From: Hydrogenovibrio kuenenii DSM 12350
GTDB taxonomy: Bacteria > Pseudomonadota > Gammaproteobacteria > Thiomicrospirales > Thiomicrospiraceae
Direction of reading: 5' to 3'
Assembly: GCF_000526715.1 (NCBI RefSeq)
Contig: NZ_JAGP01000001.1
Location: 1,364,001 to 1,428,000 of the forward strand
DNA length: 64,000 bases
Part shown: positions 57,953-64,000 of the stretch, one piece after another
How the letters are laid out: each line of letters opens with the position of its first letter
Position numbering within the stretch: the stretch's first letter is position 1
Made by a program: the position numbers and the translations under genes
The notes under the pieces: model-generated
Databases searched by the model: none
What the model was told of the DNA's origin: nothing
What the model saw: only the letters and a program-made list of their open reading frames with translations

Positions 57953-60524
57953 TTTCTAACAACTGGCGTAAAGCCTTAGTTGCATCATAGTCAGCAAACT
58001 GTTTCTGCAATTCATGCTTCATCAGTTTACCCATTGCATTTCTGGGTAAAGAATCCACCACTTCATAAGCCATAGGTTGCTGAAAATCTGCCAGGCTGGC
58101 CATACATGAACGTTTAGCGTCACGAATGACTTGACGCTGTTCACCATCTAAGACCAACACGGCAAGCACCGCTTCTCCAAAGTAAGCATCCTCTACGCCA
58201 ATTACCGCAACTTCTTTCACACCGTCCACTTGATCAATGACGGACTCAATATCTTTCGGATACACATTGGTGCCGCCAACTATAATCAACTCTTTCTTGC
58301 GTCCATGCAAATATAGAAAGCCCAACTCATCCATTCGTCCTAAATCTCCGGTATAAAAATTACCGTCAATTACACTCTCAGCAGTTGCTTCAGGGCGTTT
58401 GTAATAACGAGAAAATGCCGTTGTCGTTTCACAGACTATTTCGCCGACAGTGCCAACCGGCACTTCATTTTTTTGATCATCAACAATTTTCAATCGCACA
58501 TAAGGCAAGGCTTTACCAACTGTGCTCAACAAATCAGGATGTTCATTAATATCTTCCTGGCTCAAATTGGTCACAATCCCTACCTCAGAAGCACCATAGC
58601 ACTCATGAAAATCACACTTAAACGTTTCAATACATTGTGCCTTAATTTCAGTATGCAACAACGAGGATGAAGAGACCAAACAGCGCAATGATGACAAGTT
58701 ATATTCAGGGGCATCTTGCACCTTCATCAACAACAGCAATTGCTCCAAATGACTTGATACCGCTAACGTAAAAGTCACGCCATGCGTTTCCACTGCTTCA
58801 AGCCAAGTTTTTGGCGTAAAATTCGGCAAGATAACTACTGTACCGCCTGTCATTAAAGGCAACAAGACCAAACGTTGTGCAAGCGAATGATACATGGGAG
58901 AAGCCGCGATGATGACTTCCTGCCCACCGAGTTGATATAAATCTTTTGCGCCATCAAAGCTACGATGCACCTTGGTTTTTTGCGTTAAAACAATTGGTTT
59001 AGGCTGCCCAGTTGAACCGGATGTCATCGTCAAAATAAAGTCACTATCGTAACTACCCGTGTTTTGACCCAATACATAGTCACATTGATAATCATTAAAT
59101 ATATGATTTAAATCGTTTTCAAAATTCGATTCAGCTCCTGCTGAAGAAAAGGCAAAACACTTGTCTTTCTCTAATTGGCAAGCTTCACTTGCAAGATATT
59201 TTTGCAAGATATGCGGCATAGCAATCAAATAACACGAATCAGTGCTGTCTATCGCAGTTTGGATTGCTACAGGTGTCAAACTGGATGCTACTGGCGCCAC
59301 AACCAAGTTCAATTCTGCAGCCGCTAAGAACAATAATGCAAACTCTATCGAGTTATTGAGCATAACTACACAATGATCACCAGGCTGAAATCCCGCTTGT
59401 TTTAACTGATCACTGAGTTTTGCAGTTAAGCCTGCAACCTGTTGGTAGCTAAGCGATTGATAATTTTCCTCGCCCGTTTTACCTTGTTGACGAAAATGAA
59501 TTGCAGGGCGCTGCGGATGCTGTTGCACCTGTGTTAAGAAATAATGAATAATACTTGGTTGAGCACCATCGACAGAATCAACCAACTCAGGAATACCCAG
59601 TGTTTTTTCGACCTGCTTTGCATCAATTCTAGGAATGACATAGCCTTGTCCATTCCAAACTGCATTTTCTGAGTACAGCAGACCTTGATACCCTCTTTCA
59701 GTCAGAGGTAGCTCCAAACTTTCAACTGTCGCACCATACTTAGGCTTCATCGGCAAAGTAAAATAGCCACTATGCTCTAACCCAGCCTGGCAGATTTCTT
59801 GTTCCGACAAATCTATTTCGTCCGCCAAATAACCATCTATATCCAAGCCCATTGCTTGATGACTTGTGGTATGCACGCCAACTTCGGCATACTGAAATTG
59901 TTTATAGTAATCCGGTTTTTCAAAACGTTGCTCTAGCAACAGCTTCTCTTGTGCAGTCAGTTCACCGATAAGCTCAAAAGCTTCGTTGGCGTCCAACACC
60001 AGATTACACGCGCCTTTAATAACACGACGCGTATCTGAGCTTTCATAGGCGTAAATGCGCTGAATATAATCAATTTGATCTTGCGTTAAGCCGTCTAACA
60101 AACGGCTGGCCAATTGGGACAAAGCATTTTCATCACGGCAAGCTAAAATAACTTGCACGACATGTGCTAAAGGATAGATAGGCGTTTGGTGCCAAGGCCC
60201 GGTAATAACACCAGTATGGGTATAAATTTTTTGAGACTCACACCAAGGTAAGACATTACGCGTCCAGTCAACCGTGCCATCATCTCCGGTAATAAATAAC
60301 CATTTTTCGCCTGATTTTGGCGTTTTGGATAAATAACTAGTGGGCTTGGACTCATACCCTAAGTCCAGTGCAGAACGAATTTGATATTGAAAGCGTGCTA
60401 ATGAAATGGGAAAACTGCCTAAAACCCCCGGTTGAAACTCACTGCTGACCGAATGGTACATAATGATGAGTTTTTCAGGAAGCGCTAATGCAGTTTGATG
60501 TATTGAATTGTAAGTTACGTTCAA
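57942..60524 (-). CDS. Polysaccharide deacetylase / AMP-dependent acyl ligase fusion
   Basis: 860 residues. About 1-320 is a NodB-like deacetylase region: LIIMYHSVS, the acidic ITGDDGTVDW motif and the HTTSH metal-binding histidines are present. About 330-860 is an ANL-superfamily ligase: TMTSGSTGQPKPIVL (P-loop), ECYGASEVG, YTGDLGRMDELGFLYLHGRK, GGTNVYPKDIES and the C-terminal catalytic lysine in RNAMGKLMK. It probably adenylates an acid and loads it onto the nearby ACP, while the deacetylase frees an amino group (inference). Contains motif copies 7 and 8. Confidence 0.85.
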   Translation of the reverse strand: MNVTYNSIHQTALALPEKLIIMYHSVSSEFQPGVLGSFPISLARFQYQIRSALDLGYESKPTSYLSKTPKSGEKWLFITGDDGTVDWTRNVLPWCESQKIYTHTGVITGPWHQTPIYPLAHVVQVILACRDENALSQLASRLLDGLTQDQIDYIQRIYAYESSDTRRVIKGACNLVLDANEAFELIGELTAQEKLLLEQRFEKPDYYKQFQYAEVGVHTTSHQAMGLDIDGYLADEIDLSEQEICQAGLEHSGYFTLPMKPKYGATVESLELPLTERGYQGLLYSENAVWNGQGYVIPRIDAKQVEKTLGIPELVDSVDGAQPSIIHYFLTQVQQHPQRPAIHFRQQGKTGEENYQSLSYQQVAGLTAKLSDQLKQAGFQPGDHCVVMLNNSIEFALLFLAAAELNLVVAPVASSLTPVAIQTAIDSTDSCYLIAMPHILQKYLASEACQLEKDKCFAFSSAGAESNFENDLNHIFNDYQCDYVLGQNTGSYDSDFILTMTSGSTGQPKPIVLTQKTKVHRSFDGAKDLYQLGGQEVIIAASPMYHSLAQRLVLLPLMTGGTVVILPNFTPKTWLEAVETHGVTFTLAVSSHLEQLLLLMKVQDAPEYNLSSLRCLVSSSSLLHTEIKAQCIETFKCDFHECYGASEVGIVTNLSQEDINEHPDLLSTVGKALPYVRLKIVDDQKNEVPVGTVGEIVCETTTAFSRYYKRPEATAESVIDGNFYTGDLGRMDELGFLYLHGRKKELIIVGGTNVYPKDIESVIDQVDGVKEVAVIGVEDAYFGEAVLAVLVLDGEQRQVIRDAKRSCMASLADFQQPMAYEVVDSLPRNAMGKLMKHELQKQFADYDATKALRQLLEKKI
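58083..58099 (-). repeat. Dispersed 17-bp motif, copy 7 (ligase fusion, C-terminal part)
   Basis: Exact CCAGCCTGGCAGATTTT on the minus strand, preceded by G; coding sense, read as A-S-L-A-D-F, the same frame as copies 1 and 6. Confidence 0.85.
59782..59798 (+). repeat. Dispersed 17-bp motif, copy 8 (ligase fusion, N-terminal part)
   Basis: CCAGCCTGGCAGATTTC on the plus strand, one mismatch at the last base, preceded by C; antisense to the gene, where it encodes EICQAG. Confidence 0.75.
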
Positions 60525-60574
60525 AATAGTTGCCGAGAGTTTCTAATTTTTCATCAAAGTTTCAATATGCACCC

Positions 60575-61648
60575 TTAAGAAAGCTTACGTTTTTGAAAGT
60601 GTACTTCATAATCGGCTTGTGCTTGGTAGTAATCCGGCATTTGACCGATGTCCATCCAGTATTCTGTAATTGGGAAGCCACCCACCTTTTGAGATTTAGC
60701 CAAAGTATCATCAATCAAAGACGGCATATCGTAAAAGGTTTCTTTCGGTACAAAATCTAAAGATTCGGGTGATAACGCATAAATACCACCATTAACGAAA
60801 TAGCGATAAACAGGCTTTTCAACCAATTGACAAACTTCGTGACCATTCAATTCCATTACGCCGTAAGGCACTTGCTGTGAATATTCTCTAACACAAGCTG
60901 TAACGGCATTCTCATTTTCACTATGAAAATCAATTAATGCTCGTAAATCCACTTTTGTCAGTAAATCACCGTTCATCACAATAAAAGGTTTTTTAGGTAG
61001 CTCTGGTAACAGGCTTAACGCGCCTGCGGTCCCCATGCGTTCTTTTTCTTCAATATAGTGAATGCGAATGCCAAGTGATTCACCATTACCAAAGTAATCA
61101 CGAATCTGATCACCTAAATAATTGATACAAAAGTAGAACTCTTCAAAACCTTGTTCAGCAATGTGCTTAACGATAGTTTCTAGAATCGGCTGATCACCGA
61201 CTGTTAGCATAGGTTTCGGAATATTTTCGGTTAAAGGTCTTAAACGTGTTCCCATACCACCCAGCATTAAAACAACAGGATTGGATATTGGTTCAACACT
61301 TTTCTTTTGGAAGAATAGTCCGACTATTTTTTGTTGATTATCGACAATCGGCAAATGGCGGAACTGATGTTTGTTCATACGTTTTACCCAGAGCATTTCA
61401 TTCTCATGGGTATGACCAACAACTGGACGGGCATTCATTGCTTGTTCAATAGGTGTATGCAAAGTTGCACCCGCTAAAAGCGAACGACGAATATCTCCAT
61501 CCGTCACCGTTCCAAGCAGGTTATCTGCTTCAGAGATCACTAAGGCAATTTGTAGTGCCGTTTTATCCATCACCTCCAACGTGTCTTTGACAGAGCTGGT
61601 TGGTGATACTGCAATCTTTTTCCAATCATGCATGTGCATATCTTTCAT
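60575..61648 (-). CDS. ptmE: CBS-domain sugar nucleotidyltransferase (PtmE-like)
   Basis: 357 residues. N-terminal CBS pair (about 1-120; VSPTSSVKDTLEVMDKTALQ in part, GTVTDGDIRRSLL) and a C-terminal nucleotidyltransferase (VLMLGGMGTRLRPLTENIPKPML, VMNGDLLTKVDL, DIGQMPDY). This layout matches Campylobacter PtmE, the glucosamine-1-phosphate guanylyltransferase that begins the GDP-linked legionaminic acid pathway. No separate ptmF is seen in the window. Lies 50 bases before the ligase fusion and 29 after the GT-B-like gene. Confidence 0.85.
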   Translation of the reverse strand: MKDMHMHDWKKIAVSPTSSVKDTLEVMDKTALQIALVISEADNLLGTVTDGDIRRSLLAGATLHTPIEQAMNARPVVGHTHENEMLWVKRMNKHQFRHLPIVDNQQKIVGLFFQKKSVEPISNPVVLMLGGMGTRLRPLTENIPKPMLTVGDQPILETIVKHIAEQGFEEFYFCINYLGDQIRDYFGNGESLGIRIHYIEEKERMGTAGALSLLPELPKKPFIVMNGDLLTKVDLRALIDFHSENENAVTACVREYSQQVPYGVMELNGHEVCQLVEKPVYRYFVNGGIYALSPESLDFVPKETFYDMPSLIDDTLAKSQKVGGFPITEYWMDIGQMPDYYQAQADYEVHFQKRKLS

Positions 61649-61677
61649 TTTTTCGCACCTAATTATGACACCGTTCG

Positions 61678-62829
61678 CTATTCATCAGCTTCTAAAGCAT
61701 TTAGCACTAAAGCGACTGCTTGTCTTGCTGATGGAAGTTTTTCCCTTGCGTTTTGCCAAAGCCTTCTACGAGAGTCTTCGTGTAAACCCGCTTCTAAAAC
61801 TTCCATCAATCTATTACTATTATCAACGGCCAGAACCAGATTTTCTTTAACCAAATGTAAGTCCTTTGTATCAGAACATTTGGTCGCCCAATGAATTAGA
61901 TCCTTATTAAACCATAAAAAAACTGAGGCATTGAAAGGCTTATCTTCTAATTCATTCAAATACAGACCATCAAACCCACATGTTGAAAAAGCACTAATAA
62001 CCAAATCAACACAGCACAAACTTGTGGTTACAGCCTGAAAAGGGTCAAGAATCACGTCTGGAAAATGATGTTTTAACAACTGCCAAGTCGGATTACTTTC
62101 TAGATTAACCGCTTCTTTAGGATGAGGGCGATAAAGCAATTTGAATGGCCTCTTCCATTTTTTCAATTCCTGGCAAAAAGTCTCAACAGTTTGTTGATAA
62201 CACTCCAAGTTGCCAAGAGGCTGACCATAGAATCCCAGCAAAACATGTTCCATATCATCCATAAACCTCACACGATGCAAATCTCTAATACCGCTGGGAG
62301 ACAATTCTGCAAACTTTGCGTGCTGTAAAGAACCTATTGCAATAGATTTCATCTGAGGATAACGCTGTTTATTGATGTCGACTGCAGCTTCATCTAATAC
62401 AAAAGCAACCTTGGGCATCACTCCTGTTTCGTGGTTAATACTCCCCCAAGAACTCTGGATAGAGAATGTAGGGATATTCAAATGATTGGCAGCTGCTAAC
62501 ATCATTTCATCAACACCAAAACCAGGACCAGAAATACCTGTCAGAACAGCTATAACTTTATTTTCAATTTTACTTTGAGTCCATTTCTTAGTTTTCAGCC
62601 AACTTAAAGCTTCCAAGGTTCCTTGGTCAAAGTCTTTAATAATAGGGAATGCAATTGCCAAATTTCCAACACTGGTTAATTCGTCTGATAATAAGCTCAA
62701 TGCTGGCTCTTGTAGAATAGCGACCAAATCGTATGCTTGATTTAAAGAAGGGATAAGCGGTAGAAGAGCATGAGCGCTAGCTGGATCGCGTGCGGTGACA
62801 ATTAAAAGTGGCTTTTCGTTCATTATCAC
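61678..62829 (-). CDS. Unrecognised GT-B-like protein of the glycan cluster
   Basis: 383 residues. I do not recognise a named family. Features: a Rossmann-like start (PLLIVTARDPASAHALLPLI), a glycine-rich loop (LTGISGPGFGVDEMML), then YRPHPKEAV and DLVISAFSTCGFDGLYL, which resemble the C-terminal donor-binding half of GT-B enzymes and 2-epimerase-like proteins (RPHP and SxxSxxxxE-type region). No membrane segment or signal peptide. Between legG and ptmE, 8 bases after legG. It may be a glycosyltransferase or a sugar-nucleotide enzyme; catalytic status unclear. Confidence 0.7.
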   Translation of the reverse strand: MIMNEKPLLIVTARDPASAHALLPLIPSLNQAYDLVAILQEPALSLLSDELTSVGNLAIAFPIIKDFDQGTLEALSWLKTKKWTQSKIENKVIAVLTGISGPGFGVDEMMLAAANHLNIPTFSIQSSWGSINHETGVMPKVAFVLDEAAVDINKQRYPQMKSIAIGSLQHAKFAELSPSGIRDLHRVRFMDDMEHVLLGFYGQPLGNLECYQQTVETFCQELKKWKRPFKLLYRPHPKEAVNLESNPTWQLLKHHFPDVILDPFQAVTTSLCCVDLVISAFSTCGFDGLYLNELEDKPFNASVFLWFNKDLIHWATKCSDTKDLHLVKENLVLAVDNSNRLMEVLEAGLHEDSRRRLWQNAREKLPSARQAVALVLNALEADE

Positions 62830-62837
62830 CCTAAATC

Positions 62838-64000
62838 TTATTCCGGTAAATTATCGAGTGAAAAGCTAATATCGAAAAACCGCTTCGGCAATAACTGATT
62901 AAAATCCGTTTTCTCTAGTATCTCGACGATACTTTTAGCCGTATTACCTTGACCATAAATACTGGTAATTTGTGAGCGGTCTTTATTCAATGCGTTTTTG
63001 ATTGATAAAACAATGGTTTCAGTGCTTTCTTCAGATTGAATAATCGAATCTGCCATCAACCGTCCTTTTTGACGCTCACCGATATTCACTGTAGGCACCC
63101 CCTGTGCAGGCGCTTCAATAACACCACTAGAGGAATTACCGACGACAACATCGCACAGTTTCATCAAACTTAAATAACGTTGTGATCCGAGTGAAGTCAC
63201 AAATTCTGCATTAATTTCTGTTTCCACCACCCATTGTTGAATTCGGTTGTTTAACTCATGCCCCCCCACATCTGTATTCGCTGCCGTCCAAATCACGGAC
63301 ATATTGGGGTAATCGATACTTAGTGCTTCAAATGCTTGAAATAAGTTCTCCAAAGCTTGTTCACCTTGGGTTTCTCCCCAGGAAACGGGATGATAGGTGA
63401 CTAAAAATAGTGGTGATGAGAGCGACATTTCCAAAAAAGCTTCTAGTTCTTTCAGTGAAAGCATCTGTATTTGTTGAATAACATCCAATCCCGGCGCCCC
63501 GACATTGAATACCGTAACAGGCTGCTCGCCCATTTGAATAACACGTTGGCGATAAGGTTCTGCCGCCACAAAATGCAAAGACGCCATTTTGGTGACGGCA
63601 TGACGAATTGCATCATCCACCGCACCTTCGGTCACTTCTCCACCATGCAAATGAAAGATCGGGATATTTGCCAATAAGGCTGCCGAACAAATACCAAGCA
63701 ATTCATAGCGATCACCCAATACAAAAACGGCATGAGGACGATGTTTTGCAAACGCTTCGGCAAAGCCCTCTAAGGCTTTAGCGGTAGTTTGAGAAATAGC
63801 CAGTTCCGTGTCGGCATCTTTTTTGTGGGATAAAATGGGAATTTCTTCAGTAATCAGGTGACCATCTTGGCGAATAGTTTCGACGGTATAACCTTGCTCA
63901 TCGGACAAGTGTCCACCGGTGACATAGAGTTGCAAATCAAAGTCAGGATGATCTTCTAGCAGTCGAATCAACCTCGATAACAAGCCATACTCTGCACGAG
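62838..64000 (-). CDS. legG: Hydrolysing nucleotide-sugar 2-epimerase (LegG/NeuC type), N-terminus cut
   Basis: Converts a UDP- or GDP-2,4-diamido-trideoxy sugar to the free 2-epimer in legionaminic acid synthesis. 387 codons are visible. The frame stays open to the window edge and its last upstream codons read R-A-E-Y-G-L-L-S-R-L, the usual TRAEYGLL segment near residue 10-15, so only about ten residues are missing. Motifs: VLGDRYELLGI, HLHGGEVTEGAVDDAIRHA and GNSSSGVIEAPAQGVPTVNIG. Most upstream visible gene of the minus-strand cluster. Confidence 0.92.
   Translation of the reverse strand, partial: RAEYGLLSRLIRLLEDHPDFDLQLYVTGGHLSDEQGYTVETIRQDGHLITEEIPILSHKKDADTELAISQTTAKALEGFAEAFAKHRPHAVFVLGDRYELLGICSAALLANIPIFHLHGGEVTEGAVDDAIRHAVTKMASLHFVAAEPYRQRVIQMGEQPVTVFNVGAPGLDVIQQIQMLSLKELEAFLEMSLSSPLFLVTYHPVSWGETQGEQALENLFQAFEALSIDYPNMSVIWTAANTDVGGHELNNRIQQWVVETEINAEFVTSLGSQRYLSLMKLCDVVVGNSSSGVIEAPAQGVPTVNIGERQKGRLMADSIIQSEESTETIVLSIKNALNKDRSQITSIYGQGNTAKSIVEILEKTDFNQLLPKRFFDISFSLDNLPE

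Overview
The window reads as chromosomal DNA of a motile, Gram-negative gammaproteobacterium. Supporting evidence is gene order and family type: fur/bamE/rnfH-ratA/smpB/ssrA, nrdR-ribD-ribE-ribB-ribH-nusB-thiL, EttA, and a polar-type flagellar regulon with FlrA/FlrB/FlrC-like regulators. The composition is fairly AT-rich. The gene set resembles sulfur-oxidising Thiomicrospira/Hydrogenovibrio-type bacteria, but that placement is a guess from gene style; nothing in the window proves it. No plasmid, phage, insertion sequence or CRISPR array is visible.

Layout. (1) 1-24.8 kb is mostly core genome: a NarL-type response regulator with a cytosolic hybrid kinase; fumarase; thioredoxin; a CBS-domain protein; peroxiredoxin; ispA; queD; a STAS protein; prepilin peptidase; DAHP synthase; the riboflavin/thiamine block with nusB, nrdR and glyA; ettA; a degenerate GGDEF protein; fur, bamE, rnfH, ratA, smpB and tmRNA; and a divergent MFS/MarR pair. 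(2) 24.8-50.5 kb is a flagellar block, all on the minus strand: flrA-flrB-flrC, fliE-F-G-H-I-J-K, an MCP-like gene, motA-motB, fliL-M-N, fliD-S-T, four flagellin genes and flaG. Promoter sequences show a three-tier cascade: a near-consensus sigma70 promoter before flrA, a consensus sigma54 promoter before fliE, and sigma28 promoters before fliD and each flagellin. (3) 50.8-64 kb is a flagellin-glycosylation block: a Maf-type glycosyltransferase on the plus strand, then a minus-strand cluster that makes and decorates a nonulosonic acid, probably legionaminic acid. It holds legG (cut by the window edge), a GT-B-like unknown, a CBS-nucleotidyltransferase (PtmE-like), a polysaccharide deacetylase/AMP-ligase fusion, an FkbM methyltransferase, a Gfo/Idh oxidoreductase, an acyl carrier protein, a double GNAT-like acyltransferase and legF.

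Most interesting observations. A non-palindromic 17-bp word, CCAGCCTGGYAGATTTT, occurs eight times (six exact, two with one mismatch) in unrelated genes and spacers on both strands. It looks like an undescribed genome-wide signal, such as a DNA uptake sequence. The ACP, ligase-deacetylase fusion and GNAT genes together look like a dedicated carrier-protein route for N-acylating the flagellar sugar. The flagellin array shows a recent 1,249-bp tandem duplication, and one pair has identical coding sequences with diverged flanks, which implies gene conversion. The FlrA homologue lacks the whole N-terminal regulatory domain.
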